DNA of 64,000 nucleotides. It comes from Aedoeadaptatus ivorii (lineage in GTDB: Bacteria; Bacillota; Clostridia; Tissierellales; Peptoniphilaceae). The stretch lies in the NCBI RefSeq assembly GCF_900638585.1, contig NZ_LR134523.1:124001-188000 (forward strand), given 5' to 3'. Both the position numbers and the translations under genes were made by a program. Below are positions 43,000 to 51,450 of this stretch, in pieces (the stretch's first letter is position 1; the number at the start of each line of letters is the position of its first letter). The notes below the pieces were generated by a model. The model had not been told where the DNA came from, ran no database searches, and saw nothing but the letters and a program-made list of their open reading frames with translations.

Positions 43000-45626
43000 A
43001 ACACTGTCTCATGGGAAGGGGAACCTTCCGCAAAAACGCCCCCGGTCTCTCGGCGGAAAAAAAGATCGCCGTGCTCGAGGCCATGGAAGGCGACTTTCGC
43101 GCCTATTACCACCGTCCCGGCGAATTTCCCTATCTCGGCGGCATTCGAGCCGTAGATGGCGAGGGCTTTTCCGCCTTCGGCTACGCATACCGCGGCGAGG
43201 ATTATGTCTACGAGAGCAAAAGCACCGTCGAAAACCTGCGGATCGCCCTTTCGGAGGTCTTTGCCGAAGAAGAACCCGAGATTGTCGTCGCCTTCGACTA
43301 TCCCGCCCGCGCTCTGGTGGCGGAGATTCTGCGCATTCTGTACGACGAGTACGGCTACGAAAAGGACGACGCCGAGGCGTGGATTCGCAACAAGGTCTTT
43401 CTGCTCTACGAGGCGCCCGACGAGGACATCGACGATGCGCGCCTCGTGGAAATCCTTTCGGGCACCGACGCGGATTTTAGAGAATGCGTCGACTTCGGCC
43501 CTCTGCAGAAAGAATGGGAAGAAGCGATGGATGCCGTCGCGGCGGCGTATCGTAAAGAGATCGCCGAAAACCGAAAGAGCGCCTACAACAAAGACCTCAA
43601 CTTCCCCAATCCCCGGGGCGTATTTATCGGCACCGACGGCAATCTCGCCGGCGAAATGTGGGAGGACATTCGAAAGATCTTCGAGGCCCTCACCGAACGG
43701 CCCCAATGGGACATTCCCGACATCGTCTTTTGCCTGGAAGACCGCGCCGATCCCGAGATCAATCTCGACCTAAGGACCCGGCATAAGATCAAGGTCATTC
43801 CCGTCGACTTTCTACCCGATCTCTTCGTTACCGACGATCCCTTTCTCGAGGACTTTTACGGGCGTATGGCGATCGAAACCACAGTCGAGGTCGACCCCGT
43901 GGCCTTCGCCCGTTCCCGTCGCGACGAGACCGAGGGCGAAGGGGGGATCGGCTACGAATTCCACGTCTACGCCCCCGCCTTCGACGAGGTGTTTCTCTAC
44001 CTCTATCCCGACGCGCTATCCCTTTCGCGGGAGAAAATCCCCATGAAAAAAGAGGGCGAGATCTTTAAGGTACAGATTCCCATGGAGCGCCTGCCCGTCT
44101 ACTACAATTTCGGCGCCGCCGAATTCGAGATCGTCGACCCCTATGCCAAGGCGCTTTCGCTGAACGGACGGCGCGGCTACGCCTTTGATGAGATCGAGCG
44201 CTTTTACCGAGACGACTATATCGCGCGTCCCGCCCACCCCGTCATCTGCGAACTCCACGTCAAGGACTTTACCCTCGACGGCATCGAAGACGCGCTGGCG
44301 GGCACCTTCCTCGGCGCGGCTCAGGCGGGGGTGCAAATCGCCGATACCCCCGTCGGCTTCGACCACCTAAAGGCGCTGGGGGTGGATTATATTCACCTTA
44401 TGCCCGTTATGAACTACATCAGCGTATGGGAACAGAAGGCGTCGAAATACGACGCCGACAACTACAACTGGGGCTACGATCCCGACCATTATTTCGCCCT
44501 GGAAAACAGCTACGCCACCGACCCCGCCGATCCCGTCTCGGCGATCGAAGGGCTGTCCCACTTGATCGAGTCGGCCCACGGGGCGGACATCGGCATCGTC
44601 CTCGACGTGGTCTACAACCACCTCTATCTGGGCGAAAAATCCGATATGGCGCGGCTCAACCCCGCCTGTATCCGCTACCGAAAAGACGGCAACCTCTCGG
44701 ACGGGAGCGGCACCGGCACCGAGATCGCGAGCGAAGACGTAGCCACCGGGCAGCTGATTCGCGACTCCGTACGCTATATGCAAAAGCTCGGCGTAGACGG
44801 CTTCCGCTTCGACCTCGCCGCCCTCACCGATTCCGACACCCTATCGAAGATCGAAGAGGAGGCCCGCGAGACCAACCCCGCCACCCTTTTGTACGGCGAG
44901 CCCTGGACTGCCGCCGAGACCGCCCTCGATCCCGCCCTGCGGTTAAATACAGACTCGCGCGAAATGCATTTCTTCGACGACGCCTACCGCAACGGCCTTC
45001 GGGGCGACAGCTATTCTAAGGAGATCGGCTGGATCGGCGGAGACGTCGACGCGCAGCCCTATCTCGAACAGGTGCTGATGGGCGAGGGCAAGCACCGGCA
45101 CAATCTCGCCTACTTCTCTTGCCACGACGACCTCGTACTCGGCGACTTTTTGGATGCCGCCATGCAAGATGCCTCCGAGGAAGAGAAAGAGCGCACCATG
45201 AAACTCGCCTTTGCGGTGCTTATGATCACGCCGGGGCCGGTGCTCTTTCACGCCGCCGACGAATTTTTGCGCCGCCGCTACAAGGACAATCCCTACAACG
45301 GCCCGCTGGACAATGTGGTGCTCCATTGGCACGAACTCGTCAAAAAATCCCATCTTTCGGACTACGTCGCCGATCTGATCGCCCTTCGAAAAGAACTCGA
45401 CCTTTCGAAACACAGCTTCCTGCACCGCGAGGCGGGTTTTGTCGTCCTCGAAAACGGCGACAAGCGCATCTTTATCAACGTCACCGACGCGCCCAAAGAC
45501 ATCACCCACTGGCTCTATCCCAAAACCCGCTGGCGCTTTATGGAACAAGGCGCGGCGGACAAGCGCTTCTACCTGGGGCAGATCTTGGGGCCCAGAAACT
45601 TCGTCGTCATCGAGGCGGAAGAATAA
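42996..45626 (+). CDS. Type I pullulanase with unrecognised N-terminal domain
   Basis: An 876-residue intracellular debranching enzyme (no signal peptide) cutting alpha-1,6 bonds. The C-terminal ~560 residues are CBM48 (from ~315: E-F-H-V-Y-A-P) plus GH13 barrel with the type I pullulanase signature Y-N-W-G-Y-D-P (~490), nucleophile in G-F-R-F-D-L (~606) and acid in Y-G-E-P-W (~635). The first ~310 residues fit no module I know: two alpha/beta segments, one around 85-185, another at ~200-295 with G-V-F-I-G-T-D-G-N-L-A-G-E-M-W. TTG 42996 is used, behind AGGAGG; an ATG lies 15 bp in. Probably degrades or trims glycogen made by the upstream genes. Confidence 0.85.
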   Translation: MKHCLMGRGTFRKNAPGLSAEKKIAVLEAMEGDFRAYYHRPGEFPYLGGIRAVDGEGFSAFGYAYRGEDYVYESKSTVENLRIALSEVFAEEEPEIVVAFDYPARALVAEILRILYDEYGYEKDDAEAWIRNKVFLLYEAPDEDIDDARLVEILSGTDADFRECVDFGPLQKEWEEAMDAVAAAYRKEIAENRKSAYNKDLNFPNPRGVFIGTDGNLAGEMWEDIRKIFEALTERPQWDIPDIVFCLEDRADPEINLDLRTRHKIKVIPVDFLPDLFVTDDPFLEDFYGRMAIETTVEVDPVAFARSRRDETEGEGGIGYEFHVYAPAFDEVFLYLYPDALSLSREKIPMKKEGEIFKVQIPMERLPVYYNFGAAEFEIVDPYAKALSLNGRRGYAFDEIERFYRDDYIARPAHPVICELHVKDFTLDGIEDALAGTFLGAAQAGVQIADTPVGFDHLKALGVDYIHLMPVMNYISVWEQKASKYDADNYNWGYDPDHYFALENSYATDPADPVSAIEGLSHLIESAHGADIGIVLDVVYNHLYLGEKSDMARLNPACIRYRKDGNLSDGSGTGTEIASEDVATGQLIRDSVRYMQKLGVDGFRFDLAALTDSDTLSKIEEEARETNPATLLYGEPWTAAETALDPALRLNTDSREMHFFDDAYRNGLRGDSYSKEIGWIGGDVDAQPYLEQVLMGEGKHRHNLAYFSCHDDLVLGDFLDAAMQDASEEEKERTMKLAFAVLMITPGPVLFHAADEFLRRRYKDNPYNGPLDNVVLHWHELVKKSHLSDYVADLIALRKELDLSKHSFLHREAGFVVLENGDKRIFINVTDAPKDITHWLYPKTRWRFMEQGAADKRFYLGQILGPRNFVVIEAEE

Positions 45627-45671
45627 AAAAACACTCGCATTCGCAATAAAAGCTCGAAAAATCGCGGGGGG

Positions 45672-45726
45672 TGTTACAATATTCACAGGAGCCGGAAAGT
45701 GTATTCCCGCGGGAATGGCTTTCCGG
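45672..45726 (+). promoter_or_regulatory. Extended -10 promoter and 5'-terminal hairpin
   Basis: TGT-TACAAT (45672-45680) would start transcription near 45687. At 45692-45726 lies a long hairpin: CCGGAAAG/CTTTCCGG, a small internal loop, then ATTCC/GGAAT. No T-run follows, so it is not a clear terminator; a 5' stabilising element is more likely, though it could end read-through from the pullulanase gene. Confidence 0.5.
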
Positions 45727-45765
45727 TTTCGTATACTTACTAATTATTCATAGAAGAGGTGTAAA

Positions 45766-46554
45766 ATGAAAAAATCGATTGTACTCGCCGTACTCTGTTG
45801 CTTTCTGTCTACCGGCGTATTCGCCCAATCGGCGCCGAATATGCACATATTCTTAGAGGGAAAGAGCATTCAGGCCGAAGAGGGCGCGCACCCGATCGTA
45901 AAGGACGATCGCATCTGCCTACCCCTGCGCTATATTGCGGAATCCCTGGGCTATACGGTGGATTGGAACGCCGAGAAGAGAGTCGTCACCGTAAAAGACG
46001 GCGAAAAGACGCTCGCCATGACCATCGGCAAAAAGGCATATGTCGCGGGAAAAGAAAACAAGAAAATGGACGTCGCTCCCTTTATCGAAGGCGACCGCAC
46101 CTATTTGCCCATGCGATTTGTGGGCGAAGCATTGGGTAAAGAAGTCAAATGGGACAGTAAGCACCGCATCGCCCAGTTTGGAACCTTGCCCCACGTAAAA
46201 GCAGAAAAAGGCGAAAAGATCTCCGTCAGCGACGGCTATAAATTTGTGATCCCGAAAGCACTGGAAGACACCTTCGTCTGTAAAAATACCACGACGGGCA
46301 TCCTCCTCTTCGATAAAAAGAATTATGAGGCAGAAGGAGACTATGACGGATTTATCGGTAACTTTGTGTTAACAGAAGCGGTGGATACGGAAACCGTAAG
46401 CTATATCTTAGGAGAGATCGACGGCAAATACCTAGTGTTCTATACCGTCGGTGATGTCAACTATAATCACGAAGACGTGGAGTTGACCCGTTCGTATAAA
46501 GATGCAACTGAAAAAGTCGTAGAGGTATTAAAGACCGTAGAAGTCGAGAAATAA
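45766..46554 (+). CDS. Secreted protein with copper amine oxidase N-terminal (stalk-like) domain
   Basis: A 262-residue exported protein. Residues 1-~20 are a signal peptide (K-K-S-I-V-L, LSTGVFAQ). Residues ~28-145 hold two turns of the 'copper amine oxidase N-terminal' module (P-L-R-Y-I-A-E-S-L-G-Y-T-V-D-W and L-P-M-R-F-V-G-E-A-L-G-K-E-V-K-W), a wall-associated domain of Clostridia with no oxidase function here. The last ~115 residues form an alpha/beta region I do not recognise. AGAGG lies 10 bp before ATG 45766. Location outside the membrane is well supported; function is unknown. Confidence 0.8.
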   Translation: MKKSIVLAVLCCFLSTGVFAQSAPNMHIFLEGKSIQAEEGAHPIVKDDRICLPLRYIAESLGYTVDWNAEKRVVTVKDGEKTLAMTIGKKAYVAGKENKKMDVAPFIEGDRTYLPMRFVGEALGKEVKWDSKHRIAQFGTLPHVKAEKGEKISVSDGYKFVIPKALEDTFVCKNTTTGILLFDKKNYEAEGDYDGFIGNFVLTEAVDTETVSYILGEIDGKYLVFYTVGDVNYNHEDVELTRSYKDATEKVVEVLKTVEVEK

Positions 46555-46672
46555 GAACTACGGCCAAAAAACCGAAGTGTATAGTAAAAATTGGGATGCT
46601 TCCTATTCTGTCGTTTCGAGCAAGCTGAGCACTATCTTTCTATAGAGACACATCGGAATAACAATCCTGTTC

Positions 46673-46681
46673 TGATATAAC
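46673..46681 (+). promoter_or_regulatory. Extended -10 promoter
   Basis: TGA-TATAAC, 39 bp before the next gene; no -35 hexamer. Confidence 0.4.
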
Positions 46682-46720
46682 TATGGGGAGATAGATAGAC
46701 ATTATTTTAGGAGGAGTTGT

Positions 46721-47620
46721 ATGAAGACAAACCGTTTTGCTTTGATGATCGCGATTTTTGCCCTGCTGCTCCCCGCACATTTTGCCGAGGCCAAGGGCAC
46801 AACCGCCGGGGAGGGTACGGACGGCGCACGGCGGCAACACTTGCTTCGAAATACAGAGGTAAAGGATGACGGGCAGTCCCTGACCTACGGAGATTTCGGG
46901 CAGATTCTCTATAATTTGGTATACGAGGAAGAAAACACCGAGATCCAAAAGATGGCGAAAGATCGAAAAGAAGGCGAGGGGTTGAGCTGGCTCAAGGCGC
47001 TTTCTTTGGCGAAAGACGATATCTCTGCCGAAGATCCGGTCTCGAGAATCGAGGGAATCTATGTCCTGTACGGCCTATTTAATCGCCTAAGCGAAACGCC
47101 CGATATAAAGCAGGATCCGAATTTCGACTTTAAGGATTACGAAAAGATTGAAATCCCCTATAAGATCCCCTTGGCCTGGGCACAAAGAGAAGGCTTATTT
47201 ATCGGCAATGGAAAGGGAGAGATTCAGCCGGATGCGCCCCTTACGGCGAACGATCTCTCGCACGTTCTCCGTCGCGGCGAAGCGCTGTATAAGGGGAAAA
47301 ATATCGTGAGACCCGTCTACTTTAACGCCTATGAGATCGAGAAGATCGAAGTGGAGAGCGCGCGGAAGCTCGGCGTAAAGATGGTATATACCGGCGCCGA
47401 CTATATTGATGCGATGCGCGAAATTGTAAACGGCTATCGGGGAAGCGCCACCTACGCGCCGAGCGACGGCTGGGAAGATCGCATTACGGTCTATACCGCA
47501 GCGGGCGGGCACTTTTCTTATGAAGTTGCGGGCGATGTCCTCGTGCATCGGGGAATGGTCACAAAGGATAGGGCAAACGAGAAGTCCTACGCGGCACTGC
47601 GAGAGTATTTGATGCCGTAG
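46721..47620 (+). CDS. Secreted protein with divergent SLH-like repeats
   Basis: A 299-residue exported protein with a signal peptide (1-~24, ...ALLLPAHFAEA). Residues ~55-190 resemble three degenerate SLH repeats: L-T-Y-G-D-F-G-Q-I-L-Y-N, V-S-R-I-E-G-I-Y-V-L, and A-W-A-Q-R-E-G-L-F-I-G-N-G-K-G-E-I-Q-P-D-A-P-L-T-A-N-D-L. The first lacks the usual R-A/E box, so wall binding is doubtful. The C-terminal ~100 residues are not recognised. AGGAGG before ATG 46721. Possibly a surface partner of the gene before it; no function is assigned. Confidence 0.65.
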   Translation: MKTNRFALMIAIFALLLPAHFAEAKGTTAGEGTDGARRQHLLRNTEVKDDGQSLTYGDFGQILYNLVYEEENTEIQKMAKDRKEGEGLSWLKALSLAKDDISAEDPVSRIEGIYVLYGLFNRLSETPDIKQDPNFDFKDYEKIEIPYKIPLAWAQREGLFIGNGKGEIQPDAPLTANDLSHVLRRGEALYKGKNIVRPVYFNAYEIEKIEVESARKLGVKMVYTGADYIDAMREIVNGYRGSATYAPSDGWEDRITVYTAAGGHFSYEVAGDVLVHRGMVTKDRANEKSYAALREYLMP

Positions 47621-47630
47621 GGAAGAATAC

Positions 47631-47664
47631 AAAAACCCGTCGAGGGAACTCGGCGGGTTTTTGT
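47631..47664 (+). terminator. Rho-independent terminator
   Basis: AAAAACCCG...CGGGTTTTTG hairpin with additional pairing (TCGA/TCGG) inside. Confidence 0.85.
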
Positions 47665-47955
47665 ATTCTATAATAATTATCTATCTCGGGAAAATGCCAT
47701 CTATTTGACGAATGATTGGGAAAAGATGAGAAAAGGGCGATGTATTCTTACCATTTCGGGTATATTTTGTATCGCAGGCCTCGGAGAAGGACTTCGCGAC
47801 GGGAATAGAACAGAAACTGATTCTATCGCGTAAATGCAGATGTGTTTTTGCTTAAAATCGTTCTTCCGGGGTAAACTCGTAATACAGAAATTACAGGGAG
47901 TTTTTGTCGCGCCGAAAATTTTAAGGAAAACCTTATAGATCGCGACGCGATGGTC
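47665..47955. other. Intergenic region with no gene seen
   Basis: About 290 bp, mixed composition. I see no coding frame of substance, no tRNA and no copy of the window's repeat. A TTGACG at 47705 lacks a -10 partner. Confidence 0.6.
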
Positions 47956-47992
47956 TTTACACCCCCAAATGCTTGTGCTATAGTAAACTATA
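47956..47992 (+). promoter_or_regulatory. Promoter with palindromic -10 region upstream of the acyl-CoA dehydrogenase fusion
   Basis: TTTACA (47956), 17 bp, TATAGT (47979). The -10 box is half of a perfect palindrome TATAGT-AA-ACTATA (47979-47992), a possible operator. Leader of about 90 nt to the start codon. Confidence 0.5.
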
Positions 47993-48082
47993 CTGAAGTG
48001 GTGCGGTTAATGGCCGCTGTAATTTCGTCCGCGAGCCGCCGCAGGGAATTGTAGTCGTGAAATGGATTGCAAGGAGGAAAAC

Positions 48083-50017
48083 ATGTTATTCAAAACCACC
48101 GAGGCGCATGAGGCGCTACGTAAAAAAGTGCGCGAATTCGCCGAAACCGTAGTTGCCCCCGTCGCCTTTGAGCTCGACAAAGAAAACAAGTATCCGGAAG
48201 ATATCGTCGCACAGATGGGCGAGCTGGGCATTATGGGTCTGCCGACCGCCGAAGAATACGGCGGCGCCGGCGACGATGTAATTTCTTATGCCATCGCCGT
48301 AGAAGAGCTTTCTCGCGTCGACGGCGGGGTCGGGGTCATTCTCTCCGCCCACACGTCTTTGGGCACCTACCCCATCGACCACTACGGAACCGAAGAACAA
48401 AAACAAAAATACCTGATCCCCCTCGCCAAGGGCGAACACGTGGGCGCATTCGGCCTGACGGAGACCAACGCGGGCAGTGACGCCGGGGGAACCGAGACCA
48501 CGGCGGTGCTCCAGGGCGACCACTATATCTTAAACGGTCAGAAGATTTTTATCACCAATGCACCGGCAGCTGATACTTATATCGTATTTGCGGTGACCAC
48601 CCCGGACATCGGCACCCACGGTATCAGTGCGTTTATCGTAGAAAAGGGCATGGAAGGCTTTACCTTCTCCGACCACTATGACAAATTGGGGATCCGTTCT
48701 TCCACCACGGCGGAACTCCACTTTAACAATGTAAAGGTCCCCAAGGAAAATCTCCTCGGCAAAGAGGGCAAGGGCTTTAATATCGCCATGAGCACCCTCG
48801 ACGGCGGTCGAATCGGCATCGCGGCACAGGCACTGGGGATCGCCCAAGGCGCTTACGAAAAGGCGCTGGAATACGCCAAGGAACGCGAACAGTTCGGCCA
48901 ACCCATTGCGGCACAACAGGCGATTTCCTTTAAGCTCGCCGAAATGTATACCAAGATCGACGCGGCGCGCCTTTTGGTATACCGCGCGGCCGAAATGAAG
49001 ACCAATGGCGAACGCTACGGTCTGCAGGCGGCAGAGGCCAAGATGTACGCCTCCGAAATCGCCCTCGAAGTCGTAAACGACGCCCTCCAAATCTACGGCG
49101 GCAGCGGCTATATGAAGGGTATGGAAGTGGAACGCGCTTATCGCGACGCCAAGATCACCACGATCTACGAAGGCACCAACGAAATTCAACGCGTGGTCAT
49201 CGCCGCCTATATCATCGGAAAGATCGCCAAGAGCGGCGGTGGCGGACGTTCTTCGAAGAAGTCGGGCAAGGGCCCCATCACGGGCGACCGCAAAAAGGAA
49301 ATCTTCGACAGCGAAGACCAACGCGAAAATGTAAAGAGACTGATCGACGCGCTGAAGAAAGACGGCTACGACTTCAGCGTTGGCATCGACCTCGACACGC
49401 CGATTATCGATGCGGAACGCGTGGTCTCTATGGGTAAGGGCTTCGACGGCAATGTCGAACTCGCCAAGGACCTCGCCCGGGCATTCGGCGCCGCCATCGG
49501 CGCGTCCCGTCCCGTCGCCGAGACCGACAAGATTCTACCCTTAAACCGCTACGTCGGTATGTCCGGTCAAAAATTCGCCGGCAACCTCTATGTGGCAGCG
49601 GGCATCTCCGGTGCGGGCCAACACTTGAAGGGCATTAAAGATGCGGCCACCATCGTCGCCATCAACAATGCCTCCAACGCGAGCATCTTCAAGAACTGCG
49701 ACTACGGCATCGTCGGCGACATCGAAGAGATTGCGCCCCTGATCATCGAAGAGCTGGGCACCGAAGGCAAGGATCCCGCGCCCGAAATGGTCAAGATGAA
49801 GCGACAAAAACCCAGAAAGACCGCCCCGAGAGAAGACATCTACACTTGCAAGGGCTGCGGCTACGAATACAATCCCGAAGAAGGGGACGAAGAAAACGAA
49901 ATCGAACCCGGTACGCCCTTCGACAAGCTGCCCGAAGAGTATATCTGCCCCAAATGCGGGGAAGGCAAGGAAAGCTTTATCAAGGTAGAGTTCCCCGAAG
50001 ACCGCGTCTTTGAATAA
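48083..50017 (+). CDS. Acyl-CoA dehydrogenase / EtfA / rubredoxin fusion protein
   Basis: A 644-residue three-part flavoprotein. Residues ~1-385 are a short-chain (butyryl-type) acyl-CoA dehydrogenase, with catalytic Glu in I-Y-E-G-T-N-E (~363) and G-L-T-E-T-N-A-G-S-D (~125). After a Gly/Ser/Lys linker, ~410-565 is the FAD domain of electron-transfer flavoprotein alpha (G-A-S-R-P; G-M-S-G-Q; G-I-S-G-A-G-Q-H; V-A-I-N-N). Residues ~585-640 are rubredoxin with both C-x2-C knuckles (C-K-G-C-G and C-P-K-C-G). ATG 48083 follows AAGGAGG. EtfB and the EtfA N-domain are absent. Fusion places the electron path from CoA-ester through FAD to a one-iron centre in one chain. Confidence 0.9.
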   Translation: MLFKTTEAHEALRKKVREFAETVVAPVAFELDKENKYPEDIVAQMGELGIMGLPTAEEYGGAGDDVISYAIAVEELSRVDGGVGVILSAHTSLGTYPIDHYGTEEQKQKYLIPLAKGEHVGAFGLTETNAGSDAGGTETTAVLQGDHYILNGQKIFITNAPAADTYIVFAVTTPDIGTHGISAFIVEKGMEGFTFSDHYDKLGIRSSTTAELHFNNVKVPKENLLGKEGKGFNIAMSTLDGGRIGIAAQALGIAQGAYEKALEYAKEREQFGQPIAAQQAISFKLAEMYTKIDAARLLVYRAAEMKTNGERYGLQAAEAKMYASEIALEVVNDALQIYGGSGYMKGMEVERAYRDAKITTIYEGTNEIQRVVIAAYIIGKIAKSGGGGRSSKKSGKGPITGDRKKEIFDSEDQRENVKRLIDALKKDGYDFSVGIDLDTPIIDAERVVSMGKGFDGNVELAKDLARAFGAAIGASRPVAETDKILPLNRYVGMSGQKFAGNLYVAAGISGAGQHLKGIKDAATIVAINNASNASIFKNCDYGIVGDIEEIAPLIIEELGTEGKDPAPEMVKMKRQKPRKTAPREDIYTCKGCGYEYNPEEGDEENEIEPGTPFDKLPEEYICPKCGEGKESFIKVEFPEDRVFE

Positions 50018-50036
50018 ACAATCTAGGAGGATGACA

Positions 50037-51266
50037 ATGTATACCGTAAGAAATATAACCGAAGACCTGTACTGGGTGGGGGCCAACGACCATAGGCTCC
50101 ACCTGTTCGAAAATATTCACCCCATTCCCCGGGGCGTAAGCTACAACTCCTATCTGTTGATGGACGAAAAAACCGTCCTCTTCGACACCGTCGACTGGGC
50201 GGTATGCCGCGAGTTTTTGAATAATATCGAACACGTTCTCGACGGCAAAGATCTGGACTATATCATCATCAACCACTTGGAGCCCGACCACGCCGCGTCT
50301 TTGGACGAAGTGCTGATGCGCTACCCCAACGCCAAGGTCATCTCCAACGAACGAGCGTTTATGATGATGCGCCAGTTCGGCTTTGCCATCGACGGCAAGG
50401 AGATCGAAGTGGCAGAAGGCGATGCCATGAGTTTCGGCAAGCACGAAATCACCTGGGTCGCCGCACCCATGGTGCACTGGCCCGAGGCGATGGTGAGCTT
50501 TGATACGACCAACGGCGTGCTCTTTTCCGCCGACGCCTTCGGTACCTTCGGCGCCCTCGACGGCAAGCTCTTCGCCGACGAAGTCAACTTCGACCGCGAC
50601 TGGCTCGACGACGCCCGCAGATACCTCACCAATATCGTTGGCAAGTACGGCTCTTTCGTACAAGATTTGCTCAAAAAAGCGAGCACCATCGACATCAAGA
50701 TGATCTGCCCGCTGCACGGTCCGGTCTGGAGAGAAGACCTCGGCTACTTTATCGACAAATACGACAAATGGTCCCGCTACGAGCCCGAAGAAGAAGGGGT
50801 ACTCATCGTCTACGCCTCCATGTACGGCAATACCGAGTACGCCGCCCAAACTTTGGCGACCAAGCTCTGCAAGCGCGGCATGACCAATGTCCAAATGTAC
50901 GACGTATCCGACACCCACGTCAGCTATCTGGTATCCGAAGCCTTTAAGTACAGCCATATCGTATTGGCATCGGTTACCTACAACTTGGAAATGTATCCCG
51001 TGATGCACAACTTCCTGAACGAAATCCGCATGCTCAATCTGCAAAACCGGACCGTCGGCATCATCGAAAACGGCAGCTGGGCGCCCCAAGCCGCCGGCGA
51101 AATGGAAGAATTCCTCGACGAAAAGATGAAGCTGATGGACGTACTCTCGGGCGAGGTTTCTATCGCATCCTCCTTGAACGACTCCACGGACAAAGAACTC
51201 GAAGGCCTGGCCGATGCCATTATGGATTCCTTCGAAAAGATCCGCGAAGACAAAAAGAACGCGTAA
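50037..51266 (+). CDS. Flavodiiron protein (A-type flavoprotein, O2/NO reductase)
   Basis: A 409-residue cytoplasmic enzyme that reduces O2 to water or NO to N2O. The N-terminal metallo-beta-lactamase-like domain has the diiron ligands: H-L-E-P-D-H at ~80-85, His in M-V-H-W-P-E (~148), Asp in F-S-A-D-A-F-G (~166) and His in C-P-L-H-G-P-V-W (~226). The C-terminal flavodoxin domain starts V-Y-A-S-M-Y-G-N-T-E (~256). The start is ATG 50037, 6 bp after AGGAGG. It lies 19 bp after the rubredoxin-bearing fusion gene; rubredoxin is the usual electron donor of this family. Confidence 0.93.
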   Translation: MYTVRNITEDLYWVGANDHRLHLFENIHPIPRGVSYNSYLLMDEKTVLFDTVDWAVCREFLNNIEHVLDGKDLDYIIINHLEPDHAASLDEVLMRYPNAKVISNERAFMMMRQFGFAIDGKEIEVAEGDAMSFGKHEITWVAAPMVHWPEAMVSFDTTNGVLFSADAFGTFGALDGKLFADEVNFDRDWLDDARRYLTNIVGKYGSFVQDLLKKASTIDIKMICPLHGPVWREDLGYFIDKYDKWSRYEPEEEGVLIVYASMYGNTEYAAQTLATKLCKRGMTNVQMYDVSDTHVSYLVSEAFKYSHIVLASVTYNLEMYPVMHNFLNEIRMLNLQNRTVGIIENGSWAPQAAGEMEEFLDEKMKLMDVLSGEVSIASSLNDSTDKELEGLADAIMDSFEKIREDKKNA

Positions 51267-51283
51267 CACCCCCTGTATTTGCC

Positions 51284-51312
51284 GAAAAGCGACCGAGAGG
51301 TCGCTTTTTTCT
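51284..51312 (+). terminator. Rho-independent terminator after flavodiiron gene
   Basis: AAAAGCGACC-GAGA-GGTCGCTTTTTT. Confidence 0.88.
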
Positions 51313-51393
51313 TGCGGCCGCCCAAGGGGCGACATCTCGGCAGAAGAAACCGGGGGCATTAATAAGAAGAAAGATGTAAATTTATGCGGATAA

Positions 51394-51402
51394 TGTTATA
51401 AT
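51394..51402 (+). promoter_or_regulatory. Extended -10 promoter of activase gene
   Basis: TGT-TATAAT, about 50 bp before the start codon; the -35 hexamer is poor. Confidence 0.6.
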
Positions 51403-51450
51403 CACTTACAAGCGAAACAGCAAAATAGTCAGGATGAAAGAAGGTTTTCG

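Noticed and set aside
47705-47740. TTGACG as an extra promoter in the region before the acyl-CoA dehydrogenase fusion
   Set aside because: No -10-like hexamer at 16-18 bp.
49980-51359. Minus-strand frame of 459 codons opposite the flavodiiron gene
   Set aside because: The + frame has all diiron ligands; the antisense frame has no family features.
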